Positions 52,369-61,525 of a DNA stretch of 64,000 bases are shown here, piece after piece. Origin of the DNA: Pararhizobium sp. IMCC3301 (GTDB taxonomy: Bacteria > Pseudomonadota > Alphaproteobacteria > Rhizobiales > GCA-2746425). Position 1 is the first letter of the stretch; each line of letters opens with the position of its first letter. The notes beneath the pieces were generated by a model. That model saw only the letters and a list, made by a program, of their open reading frames with translations. It had not been told where the DNA came from and did no database searches. The DNA is taken from assembly GCF_030758315.1 (NCBI RefSeq), contig NZ_CP132336.1, positions 1,550,001-1,614,000 of the forward strand, written 5' to 3'. Both the position numbers and the translations under genes were made by a program.

Positions 52369-52950
52369 CTAGCGGTTTTTTCCCGGAACCCACAACACAT
52401 CCGCCTGGCCCTTGTCATTGACCCAGCGCGCCGCAACAAACAGGAAATCCGACAGGCGGTTCAGAAACTGGATGCCATAGGGATTGACCGGTTCAGCCTC
52501 ATCAGCCGCCAGTTCCACCATCACCCGTTCGGCTCGCCGCGCAATGGTACGGGCAAGATGCAGATGTGCAGAGGCGGCGCTGCCGGCCGGCAGTACAAAG
52601 GAGCGCAACGGCTCCAGATCGGCATTCAATGTGTCAATGTCGCGCTCAAGACGCTGCACCTGGCTTTCGATGATACGCAGCGGCTCATAGCCCAAATCCT
52701 CGCCCGTATCCGGCGTCGCCAGATCGGCCCCCAGATCGAAACAATCATTCTGGATCCGGTTCAGCATCTGGTCCAGATCACCATAGGCGTTTTTGGTATG
52801 CAGGCGCGCAATGCCAATTGCTGCATTGGCTTCATCGACAGTTCCATAGGCAGCCACCCGCAAATCATATTTGGCCCGGCGTTCGCCATTGCCAAGCGCT
52901 GTAGTGCCGTTGTCACCGGTCTTGGTATAGATTTTATTCAGAATAACCAT
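52369..52950 (-). CDS. pduO: Cob(I)alamin adenosyltransferase, PduO type
   Basis: 193 residues from the ATG at 52950 (a GTG at 52953 directly precedes it). N-terminal ATP/cobalamin motif IYTKTGDNGTTALGNGERRAK, RIQNDCFDLGADLATP, FVLPAGSAASAHLHLARTIARRAER (part) and a C-terminal LNRLSDFLFVAARWVN: the complete PduO/MMAB trimer fold. It makes adenosylcobalamin from cob(I)alamin and ATP. The upstream stretch shows no cobalamin riboswitch core. Confidence 0.94.
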   Translation of the reverse strand: MVILNKIYTKTGDNGTTALGNGERRAKYDLRVAAYGTVDEANAAIGIARLHTKNAYGDLDQMLNRIQNDCFDLGADLATPDTGEDLGYEPLRIIESQVQRLERDIDTLNADLEPLRSFVLPAGSAASAHLHLARTIARRAERVMVELAADEAEPVNPYGIQFLNRLSDFLFVAARWVNDKGQADVLWVPGKNR

Positions 52951-53046
52951 CACAGCACCTTTCTGGATTATGTCTGGAGTGTCTTGCCCAATTCAGCGCG
53001 CCGCCTGACGATTGATTTTAAACGTTTCACAGCTATGAAACACGTT

Positions 53047-53238
53047 TCAGCGCGAGGTAAAATACAGAACAGTCATCAGCACCACAACTGCCAGGAATTG
53101 CAGGATCACCCGCCAGCGCATCAGCTTTTGCGACAGATTTGCATCACCGCCCCGCATCATATTGTAAAGGCCCAGCAGAAGCACAATGGCCACGGCAGCC
53201 AGCGCCAGACCGATCAGTCCCTTGGACAAGAATTCCAT
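53047..53238 (-). CDS. Twin-transmembrane protein, HIG1-like
   Basis: 63 residues: MEFLSKGLIGLALAAVAIVL begins the first helix (about 6-27), a short loop NMMRGGDANLSQKLMRWRV with the conserved RGG and SQKLMRWR, and a second helix (about 44-60), ending YFTSR. Such small HIG1-domain proteins occur next to pduO in Rhizobiales and, in mitochondria, associate with respiratory supercomplexes. Function here unproven. Confidence 0.8.
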   Translation of the reverse strand: MEFLSKGLIGLALAAVAIVLLLGLYNMMRGGDANLSQKLMRWRVILQFLAVVVLMTVLYFTSR

Positions 53239-53364
53239 TTTTCACCTAAAGCAGTTTTTATGGTTGCAATCAATCTTTTCACAGGGTTCGTGCCTCTGCC
53301 GGTGCACCCCCATTCCACGGCGGCTTCTGTCTCACCGCAGGGTTCAAGGTCACTTCGAAACAAT

Positions 53365-53874
53365 CTAATTCATCCGGGCAATCGACAGATTCAGCACCGC
53401 TGCAAAGCCAACCCAGGCCACATAGGGAACCAATAACAGACCGGCCAACCGGTCCTGTCTTGCAAAGACAATCATCGTCGCGACGATTGCGACTAGCAGC
53501 GCCAGAATGACCGCCAGTCCGAGACCCGGGCTCTGCAGAAAGAAAAAGGCCGCTGACCAAATCACATTCAACACCAGTTGAGCGGCAAAAAACAGATAGG
53601 CTCTGCGCCGAGCCGGCTGGCCAGACCAGTCCGGTTGTGCCCATATTCGCCACAGCGCGTAACCCATCAGAACATAAAGCGTGGTCCAGACCGGGGCGAA
53701 AATCCAGTTGGGTGGATTGAAAGACGGCTTTGCAAGCCCGGCATACCATGGCTCAAGTCCAGGCGTTGTCAGCACTGACCCAAGGGCACCGGCCGCCAGG
53801 CAAAGAAGAATGAACCCTGCCAGCACGAATGCGGATCTGGCAGTTCGCGGAAGCAGGAACACAGAATTGGTCAT
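53365..53874 (-). CDS. tspO: TspO/MBR family protein
   Basis: 169 residues, five membrane segments. PWYAGLAKPSFNPPNWIFAPVWTTLYVLMGYALW carries the WYxxLxKPxxxPPxWxFxPVWTxLY signature (part quoted), followed by FFAAQLVLNVIWSAAFF and, near the end, YVAWVGFAAVLNLSIARMN. These proteins bind porphyrins and steroids in the membrane and in Rhodobacter modulate tetrapyrrole synthesis. It is three bases after the SDR gene. Confidence 0.93.
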   Translation of the reverse strand: MTNSVFLLPRTARSAFVLAGFILLCLAAGALGSVLTTPGLEPWYAGLAKPSFNPPNWIFAPVWTTLYVLMGYALWRIWAQPDWSGQPARRRAYLFFAAQLVLNVIWSAAFFFLQSPGLGLAVILALLVAIVATMIVFARQDRLAGLLLVPYVAWVGFAAVLNLSIARMN

Positions 53875-53877
53875 ATG

Positions 53878-54723
53878 TCAGGTTTCTCGGTCAGCGCTCC
53901 GCGCCAGCAAGGCGCTGAGCGCGCGATGGCTAAGCACACGTTTCAGGAACCCCATCGCATAGCTCGGGGCGGTGACATAATATCTGGGGCGCGGCCTGTC
54001 ACTTTCCAGTGCATGGACAAGACGTTTTTGCACAGCCTCCGGCCCCAGCTTGAACCGTGACGCGCCGCCGCGCTGCATCCGCGCCAGCCGCTTGTGGTAA
54101 ACCTCCTTGTGAACAGAGGCATCAATCCTGATTTCACGGTGAAACGCCTCAAGGGAGTGTTCGACAAAACGGCTCGCGATCGGCCCCGGTTCAATCAGGC
54201 TGACATGAACCCCGCTTCCCATCAATTCCATACGCATTGTATCGGACAGGGATTCAACGGCATGTTTGGAGGCACAATATGCTCCGCGATACTTCATTGA
54301 CACCAGGCCAAGCACGGATGAGCACTGCACAATTCGGCCGGATTTGTTGTGTCGCATCGACGGGATCAGCAACCGCGTCAATTCATGCCAGCCGAAGACA
54401 TTCGTCTCGAACTGGTCACGCAATGCATGAACCGACAAGTCTTCCAGGGCACCGCTCTGCCCGTAGCCGCCATTGTTGAACACCGCTTCAAGTCTGCCAT
54501 CGGTGCTGTCCAGAACATCATCGACACACTTGGTGATACTGTCATGATCAGTATAATCCAGATACAGCACCTGCAGACCTTCATCTGCCAGCCGCTGTTG
54601 ATCGGCAGCCTTGCGCACGCAGGCAAAGACCTGCCAGCCGCGCTGCTGCATGGCGTGAGCACAGTGATACCCTATACCGGACGAGCAACCGGTGATCAGA
54701 ATGCTTTTGTGTCGTGTGGCCAT
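53878..54723 (-). CDS. Short-chain dehydrogenase/reductase
   Basis: 281 residues from the ATG at 54723. NADP loop ITGCSSGIGYHCAHA, VFNNGGYGQSG for the NNxG motif, serine in IVQCSSVLGLV, and the YCASKHAVE catalytic tyrosine-lysine. The C-terminal VYHKRLARMQRGGASRFKLGPEAVQKRLVHALESDRPRPRYYVT (part) is like retinol-dehydrogenase/YbbO-type SDRs. Just after the EamA gene and before tspO; likely one transcript. Confidence 0.88.
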   Translation of the reverse strand: MATRHKSILITGCSSGIGYHCAHAMQQRGWQVFACVRKAADQQRLADEGLQVLYLDYTDHDSITKCVDDVLDSTDGRLEAVFNNGGYGQSGALEDLSVHALRDQFETNVFGWHELTRLLIPSMRHNKSGRIVQCSSVLGLVSMKYRGAYCASKHAVESLSDTMRMELMGSGVHVSLIEPGPIASRFVEHSLEAFHREIRIDASVHKEVYHKRLARMQRGGASRFKLGPEAVQKRLVHALESDRPRPRYYVTAPSYAMGFLKRVLSHRALSALLARSADRET

Positions 54724-54733
54724 AACCCAAACC

Positions 54734-55672
54734 TTACAAATGAGTGCGGGGCAGTTTCTGCCACTTACCCGATACCAGATAGACGCCAAATACGGTCAGC
54801 ACCATTCCTCCCAGTTCCAGTGGGGTCAGGCGCTCCCCGAACACCAGAAAGGCCTGGACCGCAATTGTCGGAGGGATGAGATAAATCAGGGCGGCAGCTC
54901 TGGAGACTTCGCCTTCGCGGATCAGAATGACAAAAAGGCCGACTGCGCCGAGTGACAGACCAAGAACCGACCATGCCATGGCACCATAAAGCTGCAGCGT
55001 CCAGGAAAACTGAAACTCTTCCAGCAGCAGGGCGGCGGGCAATGTCGCCAGAAAGGCACCCAGATATTGCAGCGTGGTGATGGTCCGCAAATCACCTTTC
55101 TGCAGGAATTTCTTTTGATACAGCGTGCCGATCACGACAGAAATCATGGAAACGAAATTCACTCCGATGAGCAATATCCAACCATCGTGCACGCCGTCGG
55201 TGCCCGCAAGATCGCCAGCAAGATCGCCAGAAAGATCGGCAGCAAGCCTGGGAGCCAGTGCCACCATCAGTCCGGCAAATCCCAGTGCAAAGCCAGTCCA
55301 TTGCCGGGTGCTAATCTGCTCGCCGACGATCATCCCCGCCAGAACGGCGGTTATCAGAGGTTGCAGCGCGGCCATCATGCCGGACAGGGTGGACGGCATT
55401 TGCTGATCCAGCACCCACCAGATGCCACCAAGATATATTGCATGCAGAAATACGCCGGAGAAGATCGCATGGACCAGCAATTGCCGGCGTGGCCAGGTGG
55501 CGCGAAGGGCAAAGCAGAACGCCGCCAGCAGCAGGCCGGCGAGCGCGTAGCGGATGGTCAGGAAACTGAGCGGTTCAGCGTAGGGACTGGCATATTTCGC
55601 AACAATCCAGCCGGTTGACCAGAGCAGCACAAAAAGTGCGGGGAACAGAAACAGCAAACGAGCGCGCGTCAC
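54734..55672 (-). CDS. EamA-family (DMT) transporter
   Basis: 312 residues, GTG start at 55672, about ten membrane segments in two EamA repeats. The first repeat ends with MAALQPLITAVLAGMIVGEQIS and the second with YLIPPTIAVQAFLVFGERLTPLELGG (parts), the usual P-x-E-x pattern. A loop between them holds a DLSGDLAGDLAG repeat of 12-bp units. Drug/metabolite exporter of unknown substrate. Confidence 0.88.
   Translation of the reverse strand: MTRARLLFLFPALFVLLWSTGWIVAKYASPYAEPLSFLTIRYALAGLLLAAFCFALRATWPRRQLLVHAIFSGVFLHAIYLGGIWWVLDQQMPSTLSGMMAALQPLITAVLAGMIVGEQISTRQWTGFALGFAGLMVALAPRLAADLSGDLAGDLAGTDGVHDGWILLIGVNFVSMISVVIGTLYQKKFLQKGDLRTITTLQYLGAFLATLPAALLLEEFQFSWTLQLYGAMAWSVLGLSLGAVGLFVILIREGEVSRAAALIYLIPPTIAVQAFLVFGERLTPLELGGMVLTVFGVYLVSGKWQKLPRTHL
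55202..55237 (-). repeat. 12-bp tandem repeat in the EamA gene
   Basis: Three units on the gene strand: GATCTTTCTGGC, GATCTTGCTGGC and GATCTTGCGGGC, encoding DLSG-DLAG-DLAG in an extramembrane loop of the transporter. Unit differences are one or two bases. Confidence 0.8.
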
Positions 55673-55717
55673 GATAAAACATCACTTGCTGACACATCAG
55701 CCCGTTAGGAGAAGGTC

Positions 55718-57430
55718 TTAACTCCAGCCGCCATTGTAGGTCTGATAAAATATATGACGACCGATCTTGGTCATGCGTTTCATGCTCTTGGCCCAGCGTG
55801 GACTCACATAAGTCGCATGATAATGGGTGGCGGATCCGACCGCACGGGACCATTGTTTGCCATTGGTCACTTCTTTTGCCACCTTTTGCGCCTGAGCGTA
55901 GGATTTCTTATCTGTCACCTTGTCGCGGGCACCATCGCAAGCAAATGAGAACTGGCAGCGGTTACGCCATTTCTTGTTCTGATAGACAACGCCGCAAATG
56001 CTTGCCGGATAGGCTGGTGCTTTCACCCGGTTGAGCACAACCTGAGCCACAGCTGCCTGCCCTGAAACCGGCTCGCCCCGCGCCTCAAAATACACCGCGG
56101 CTGCCAGGCAGCGCTGCTCGCGGCGAGAGTATGAGGCCCGCGGCAGTTTATTCGCAGCCCAGACATGATCCTTCGTACCGATCTCCGGCCGGACAACAGC
56201 CACATTTTCAATGCCGTCGCTTTTCGCAATCTCGGAAATATCCGGTCTGATAGTGGGAATTCGGCCTGCAATGGAAATCTGTGGTTCAGGCGCAACCGTT
56301 CGTTTTTCTTTATCCAGAGATGCTGCTGCCAGGGAAGCGCTTTGTATCGTCCCCCCCCGTTTGATCTTCGGAGTTCCAAGCGGAACGGCGGCTCTACCCG
56401 GCAGGGTGCGTACAGCAGGCGGTTTCGGCATGTTCAGAATCGCGGAAAACGGAGACTTGAACTCTTCCATATTGTCAACCGGTGCATAGGCCAGTGCCAC
56501 CTGCAGGGGATCAGCTTTTCCGGTTGTATCAGCAATAGCCGGTTTTGCTTTTTGAGCATTGGCAACCATGCTGCGCGAGCGCTGGCGCAACGTGCCCGGC
56601 ACGCTGAATTGATTGGTTGCAAGAGCAATCTGGTCTTTGCTTGGCCAGCCAGGTGCCGCCAGTGCAGAACGCGGCAGCATTTCTTCATCGACCGCTGAAA
56701 ACAGATCGCGCAATTCGAACAGATTGCCAGAATGCGGCAGGTCGGTATTGGGTTCAATGGCGATGGCACGGCTGCGTGTCATCTGCAAATCTTCTTTTGC
56801 GTCACGGTTGACATTTTGCGAAGGCGTATTGGCCGGATCTTTGGCCGACACTTTGGGTGGCGACCCGGTTTCGACGCTTGCAGTCAGAACGCCGGACGAT
56901 TCTATCTGTTGGTTGGTTTGCGAACTGGTGGCACGGACGGCAGACCGTTGCATCGGCGTCAGAAGTATATAGGAATCCGCATCCGCCAATTCGATAAATT
57001 CAGGCAGACTGGATTGAGAGGGCGTTGCAAATAACAACAAGGCACCAAGGGCAGTCGAGACAGCCAACCCAGCCATCCGGGCCTGGCGTCGGGCCACTAT
57101 GGCACGTTCGTTGGCTCGGGCGCGGGCCAGCAGCATGACCCTTCTTTGCCTTGCGGCGCGCTTCCTCGCCACTGGCGAAAGAGTGCTTTCATCAAGACGC
57201 AATGCTGGCACAGGGAGACCCCCAGCAACATGCGCGGCTTTACGTGACACAACCATCCAAAGGGTACTCCAACGCAACGCGAGCCCTTTTGCACCGTAAT
57301 CCTGGCCATCGGCGTCATCGCCATCCATCAAGAAATCCGATGGTTCTAGCGCATCGCCCGGCTCAACAGCCGAAGACAGGACTGAAACCTGGTGCAAACT
57401 TTTTGGCCTCAAGGACCGATCATTTATCAT
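55718..57430 (-). CDS. SleB-type cell-wall hydrolase with long N-terminal region
   Basis: 570 residues, ATG at 57430; a clear ribosome site is lacking and a start at a later Met (MDGDDADG) is possible. Basic cytoplasmic stretch with many arginines, one membrane segment near residue 120-140 (AGLAVSTALGALLLFAT), a long disordered part, and the hydrolase domain at about 450-565: CLAAAVYFEARGEPVSGQAAVAQVVLNRV (catalytic Glu in FEARGE), VYQNKKWRNRCQFSFACDG and ATHYHATYVSPRWA. Family members act on peptidoglycan (SleB/CwlJ fold). The region in front holds CtrA-like half-sites. Confidence 0.85.
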   Translation of the reverse strand: MINDRSLRPKSLHQVSVLSSAVEPGDALEPSDFLMDGDDADGQDYGAKGLALRWSTLWMVVSRKAAHVAGGLPVPALRLDESTLSPVARKRAARQRRVMLLARARANERAIVARRQARMAGLAVSTALGALLLFATPSQSSLPEFIELADADSYILLTPMQRSAVRATSSQTNQQIESSGVLTASVETGSPPKVSAKDPANTPSQNVNRDAKEDLQMTRSRAIAIEPNTDLPHSGNLFELRDLFSAVDEEMLPRSALAAPGWPSKDQIALATNQFSVPGTLRQRSRSMVANAQKAKPAIADTTGKADPLQVALAYAPVDNMEEFKSPFSAILNMPKPPAVRTLPGRAAVPLGTPKIKRGGTIQSASLAAASLDKEKRTVAPEPQISIAGRIPTIRPDISEIAKSDGIENVAVVRPEIGTKDHVWAANKLPRASYSRREQRCLAAAVYFEARGEPVSGQAAVAQVVLNRVKAPAYPASICGVVYQNKKWRNRCQFSFACDGARDKVTDKKSYAQAQKVAKEVTNGKQWSRAVGSATHYHATYVSPRWAKSMKRMTKIGRHIFYQTYNGGWS

Positions 57431-57785
57431 TAGGAGTGATTAACCTTGAGTTTCGGTTAACGTTTCACAAAAATATTGCAGCTAAGTGTTTGGATTTGGT
57501 TAACCATAAATTTAATTTCTGAGAACCTTATCCAAGAGTGCCGAAACTTATCATCTGGACTCAGCAACACATCCAGCTGGTCAAACCAAAATTGTCACAG
57601 ACAGGCGCCGACCGCGCTGTAAAACTATTTAAATGTGGCGTTGAGAAGGCTTGCCCCTGATTAAATTCAAACGTCTGCCCTAACCGGTAGTGATGATAAG
57701 TTTATACAGAGTTTCAACCTCCTCGCAACCCTTGATGCACGTCATATTTCAATGTGTTACAGTTCGTCTGGATCAGCTTTCAGCT
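57431..57785. promoter_or_regulatory. 355-base intergenic region with CtrA-like half-sites
   Basis: No gene is seen here. It is upstream of sleB-like 57430 (minus) and downstream of ppdK. TTAACC occurs at 57440, GTTAAC at 57456-57461, and TTAACCAT, the CtrA half-site, at 57500-57507, followed by TTAA at 57512 (8-base rather than 7-base spacing). A cell-wall hydrolase is a reasonable CtrA target. No terminator or RNA gene is obvious. Confidence 0.35.
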
Positions 57786-60452
57786 TCATTTTTCCTGTCT
57801 CAGCGCGGCCTGTGCGGCAGCCAGCCGTGCAATCGGCACGCGGTAGGGGGAACACGAAATATAATCGAGACCGATCGACTGGCAGAAACTGATGGATGCC
57901 GGATCACCACCATGTTCACCGCAGATTCCCAGCTTGATATTGGGACGCGTCGCGCGCCCGCGCTCTGTTCCAATACGCACCAACTCGCCGACACCGTCCT
58001 GATCAAGGCTGACAAATGGGTCCTGCTGGATCAGACCCTGAGCCGTATAAGTCCCCAGGAAAGAGGCCGCATCATCGCGGCTGATTCCAAAAGTTGTTTG
58101 CGTCAAATCATTGGTCCCGAAGGAGAAAAACTCCGCCGTCTCTGCGATCCGGTGAGCCTGCAGCGCCGCGCGAGGCAACTCCACCATGGTTCCGACCTGA
58201 TAACTGATCTGGATGTTCCGCTCTTTCATGACCATCTCGGCAACCGCATCAATGCGCGCCTTGATGAGATCAAATTCGGGTTTGACGGAAACCAGCGGCA
58301 CCATGATTTCAGGCGTGACCGGGGCACCGGTTTTCTGCGCTGCTTCAATTGCGGCCTCGAAAATGGCCCGGGCCTGCATATCCGCGATTTCCGGATAGGA
58401 CACAGCCAGACGGCAACCGCGATGCCCCAGCATGGGGTTAAACTCATGCAGCGCACGGGTACGCTGCCGGACTTTGTCCATCGGCAGGCCGAGTGCCTTC
58501 GCAACGTCCTCCATATCGGCTTCTGATTGCGGTAAAAACTCATGCAGCGGCGGATCGAGCAACCGTATCGTTACCGGCTTGCCGCGCATAATGTCGAACA
58601 GTTCGGTAAAGTCGGCCGTCTGCATCGGCAGCAATTTATCAAGCGCCTGGCGCCGCCCGGCGGCATCTTCCGCCAGGATCATTTCGCGCATCGCCATGAT
58701 CCGGCTGCCATCGAAGAACATGTGTTCAGTACGGCAAAGACCGATCCCTTCTGCGCCGAAACTAAGCGCCATCCGTGCATCGGCCGGGGTTTCCGCATTG
58801 GTCCGCACTGCCATTGTCCTGGCTTCATCGGCCCATTGCATCAGCGTCGCAAAATCCTCCGAAAGTTCAGGCTGCAGCATGGCAATTTCGCCTTCCAGCA
58901 CCTGACCACTGGTCCCGTCCACGGTGATGACATCACCGCGCTGAAACACCTTGCCGGCCACACTCAGAGTTTCATTGCGCAGATCAATACGGATGCTGCT
59001 GGCGCCCGATACACAGGGCTTGCCCATCCCTCTTGCGACCACTGCTGCATGGCTGGTCATGCCACCGCGGGCGGTCAGAATACCTTCGGCCGCATGCATG
59101 CCATGAATATCTTCCGGACTGGTTTCAACCCTGACCAGAATCACGTTGCGCCCCTGAGCCTTGGCATCCTGGGCATCATCGGATGTGAACACGATCCCGC
59201 CACTGGCAGCACCTGGGGAAGCGGGCAGACCTTTCGTCAAAATGTTTCGCTTTGCAGCCGGATCAATCGTCGGATGCAGCAACTGGTCAAGCGCCGCCGG
59301 CTCAATGCGCAGCACAGCTTCGTTCCGGCTGATCAGGCCTTCGGCCGCCATCTCCGTAGCAATCTTCAAAGCCGCCTTGGTGGTGCGCTTGCCGGACCGG
59401 GTTTGCAGCATCCACAATTTGCCTTCCTGGATGGTGAATTCCAGATCCTGCATATCGCTGTAATGCGCTTCAAGCTGGTTACAGATTGTGCAGAATTCCG
59501 CAAAGGCTTCCGGCATTTCCGCCTCAAGCGATGGCTCCTGCGTGCCCGCCTCCAGACGTGCCGCTTCGGTCAGGTTTTGCGGCGTGCGGATGCCAGCCAC
59601 GACATCTTCGCCCTGGGCATTGATGAGAAACTCGCCATAAAGCGCTTTCTCGCCGGTCGAAGGATTGCGCGTAAAGGCAACGCCGGTGGCTGAATTACGG
59701 CCCATATTACCGAACACCATGGCCTGTACATTGACCGCCGTTCCCCAGTCGGAGGGAATGTTGTTGATGGCACGGTAGGTGATGGCACGCGGTGCCATCC
59801 AGGACTGAAACACCGCCCCGATCCCACCCCAGAGCTGATCTTTCGGGTCCTGCGGAAATGGTGTTTCCAGCTCACGCTCGACCAGATGTTTGTAGTCCGA
59901 AACGATCTGCTTCCAGTCATCGGCTGTCAGATCCGTATCCAGCACATAGCCGGCACGATTTTTGAAATTTTCCAGAATCTCTTCAAAGGCATGATGGTCG
60001 AGACCCATCACCACATCGCCATACATCTGGATGAAGCGCCGGTAGCTGTCATAGGCAAAGCGGGCATCGCCGGATTGCCTGGCAATGGTCTCAACCGAAT
60101 TGTCATTCAGACCAAGATTGAGAACAGTATCCATCATGCCGGGCATGGAACTGCGCGCTCCCGAGCGCACCGACATCAACAATGGATTGGCATCATCGCC
60201 GAATTGGCGGCCGGTCAGCTCTGCAATGCGGGCAAGGGCATCCTCCACCTGCTGCTGCAGCGAACCAGGGAAACATTTGCCATTTCCATAATAATGCGAA
60301 CAGACCTCGGTGCTAACCGTAAACCCCGGCGGCACAGGCAGCCCGAGTGACGACATTTCCGCCAGATTTGCACCCTTGCCGCCCAGCAGATCACGCATCT
60401 CCGCCGCGCCTTCAGCACGGCCATCACCAAATTGATAAACCCACTTGTGCAC
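57786..60452 (-). CDS. ppdK: Pyruvate, phosphate dikinase
   Basis: 888 residues, full length. N-terminal ATP-grasp part opens KWVYQFGDGRAEG and LLGGKGANLAEMSSLGLPVPPGF; the swivelling domain has the phospho-histidine in GGMTSHAAVVARGMGKPCVSG (near residue 465); and the PEP/pyruvate domain has FGTNDLTQTTFG and the catalytic cysteine in LGICGEHGGDPASI (near residue 840). It interconverts pyruvate, ATP and phosphate with PEP, AMP and diphosphate, used in gluconeogenesis from organic acids. Monocistronic. Confidence 0.96.
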   Translation of the reverse strand: MHKWVYQFGDGRAEGAAEMRDLLGGKGANLAEMSSLGLPVPPGFTVSTEVCSHYYGNGKCFPGSLQQQVEDALARIAELTGRQFGDDANPLLMSVRSGARSSMPGMMDTVLNLGLNDNSVETIARQSGDARFAYDSYRRFIQMYGDVVMGLDHHAFEEILENFKNRAGYVLDTDLTADDWKQIVSDYKHLVERELETPFPQDPKDQLWGGIGAVFQSWMAPRAITYRAINNIPSDWGTAVNVQAMVFGNMGRNSATGVAFTRNPSTGEKALYGEFLINAQGEDVVAGIRTPQNLTEAARLEAGTQEPSLEAEMPEAFAEFCTICNQLEAHYSDMQDLEFTIQEGKLWMLQTRSGKRTTKAALKIATEMAAEGLISRNEAVLRIEPAALDQLLHPTIDPAAKRNILTKGLPASPGAASGGIVFTSDDAQDAKAQGRNVILVRVETSPEDIHGMHAAEGILTARGGMTSHAAVVARGMGKPCVSGASSIRIDLRNETLSVAGKVFQRGDVITVDGTSGQVLEGEIAMLQPELSEDFATLMQWADEARTMAVRTNAETPADARMALSFGAEGIGLCRTEHMFFDGSRIMAMREMILAEDAAGRRQALDKLLPMQTADFTELFDIMRGKPVTIRLLDPPLHEFLPQSEADMEDVAKALGLPMDKVRQRTRALHEFNPMLGHRGCRLAVSYPEIADMQARAIFEAAIEAAQKTGAPVTPEIMVPLVSVKPEFDLIKARIDAVAEMVMKERNIQISYQVGTMVELPRAALQAHRIAETAEFFSFGTNDLTQTTFGISRDDAASFLGTYTAQGLIQQDPFVSLDQDGVGELVRIGTERGRATRPNIKLGICGEHGGDPASISFCQSIGLDYISCSPYRVPIARLAAAQAALRQEK

Positions 60453-60604
60453 AATGCTCTCCCTGAAATAAGCCCGTTACGCAAATCGGCATAGCACCGC
60501 GGCACCTGCCCCCACCTAACGCTGCGTCACAAGGGCCTAACGCGCAAATTGCTGCAGCGCAATACAGAATTCCATTATTTGGAAGATTTCCGCCTTGGGG
60601 GCTG

Positions 60605-61525
60605 TCAATTTCGCAGAATGAAAAACCCCACCTTTTTAATCATTTTCTGCCCGAGGCAATCTGCAATGGAGTCCTTGAAGCGGTATTGATTTCCTGATTC
60701 ACCGAGAATGCGGGTCAGAGCCAGTATCTTGTCCAATTCATGGACTTGTGTTCGTGTCACAGGCTTTGAAAACTCGGCGACCAATCTCGGGGACAGATCA
60801 TACGAGCTCAAGTTTTCATCGTTCAGTTGGTAGATCAACTGTCCGTCAGACACAATTCGCGTCAGTTGATCCCTCACTTGGGTGTCATTATGCGTCTTCA
60901 AATCGAAAATATCCAAACATCTCCCGTTGCTGCCCTTGATGATAATTTCAGCCTTTTTGGGATTTTTTTTGGGCTTCATGCCGATACCGTGACCCGCGAC
61001 AATTTTTGCCCCTTTCCTGCGAACCAAAGCAGTGTTTCGTCCTGCATTGCGCAATGACATGCGTACAACCGACAAAAAGTGAACCGGAATTCCAAAATGA
61101 TGTAGCTGCTTGAACGTATTGTCGCCGGTTGCTTTCGTCATGCAGTCCAAATTCGGCAATTTCACAAAATCTTCCAATGAAATGATTTTATCATAGTCGG
61201 GGTTTCGTAAGGACTTGAGGAGATTTGTAAAAGAAGCGGAAGTAGGTGTATCCCAAAAATGAATGGCATTTGGAAATAGACTGAGCAAATCCGTCCCCTT
61301 TGCCAACATAACATCAGCGGGCAAACAGTTGATCACACGGTTCGGCTGCTTGTCATATTTGTCTAGATCTGAAATGACGCTGACATCTTTGAAATCCGGT
61401 ATCTCTTCACCATTGCGGCGAAGAATTGTTGTGTGTGCTGCTGTTAGTCCAACCAATTCCAGTGCAGGTAGAATGAACCTTTGAACTCGCCAGCCACCAC
61501 CAGCAATCAAAATCTCCTCAGTCAT
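60605..61525 (-). CDS. Rossmann-fold oxidoreductase, Gfo/Idh/MocA-like, divergent
   Basis: 306 residues from the ATG at 61525. N-terminal nucleotide loop EEILIAGGGWRVQRFILPALELVG (key GGGWRVQ) and INCLPADVMLAKGTDLLSLF give a dinucleotide fold, then NAIHFWDTPTSASF and GDNTFKQLHHFGIPVHFLSVVRMS. The EKP motif of canonical Gfo/Idh enzymes is not present. The C-terminal part is basic (GIGMKPKKNPKKAE) and not familiar. Its start overlaps the GMC gene end by eight bases, so they form a transcription unit. Substrate unknown; a sugar or aminosugar is likely from its neighbours. Confidence 0.65.
   Translation of the reverse strand: MTEEILIAGGGWRVQRFILPALELVGLTAAHTTILRRNGEEIPDFKDVSVISDLDKYDKQPNRVINCLPADVMLAKGTDLLSLFPNAIHFWDTPTSASFTNLLKSLRNPDYDKIISLEDFVKLPNLDCMTKATGDNTFKQLHHFGIPVHFLSVVRMSLRNAGRNTALVRRKGAKIVAGHGIGMKPKKNPKKAEIIIKGSNGRCLDIFDLKTHNDTQVRDQLTRIVSDGQLIYQLNDENLSSYDLSPRLVAEFSKPVTRTQVHELDKILALTRILGESGNQYRFKDSIADCLGQKMIKKVGFFILRN

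Noticed and set aside
52951-53046. Cobalamin riboswitch before the adenosyltransferase gene
   Set aside because: The stretch is under 100 bases and lacks a B12-box-like sequence.
58542-59693. 383-codon plus-strand frame inside ppdK
   Set aside because: Antisense to ppdK, whose motifs are complete from end to end; no independent evidence.
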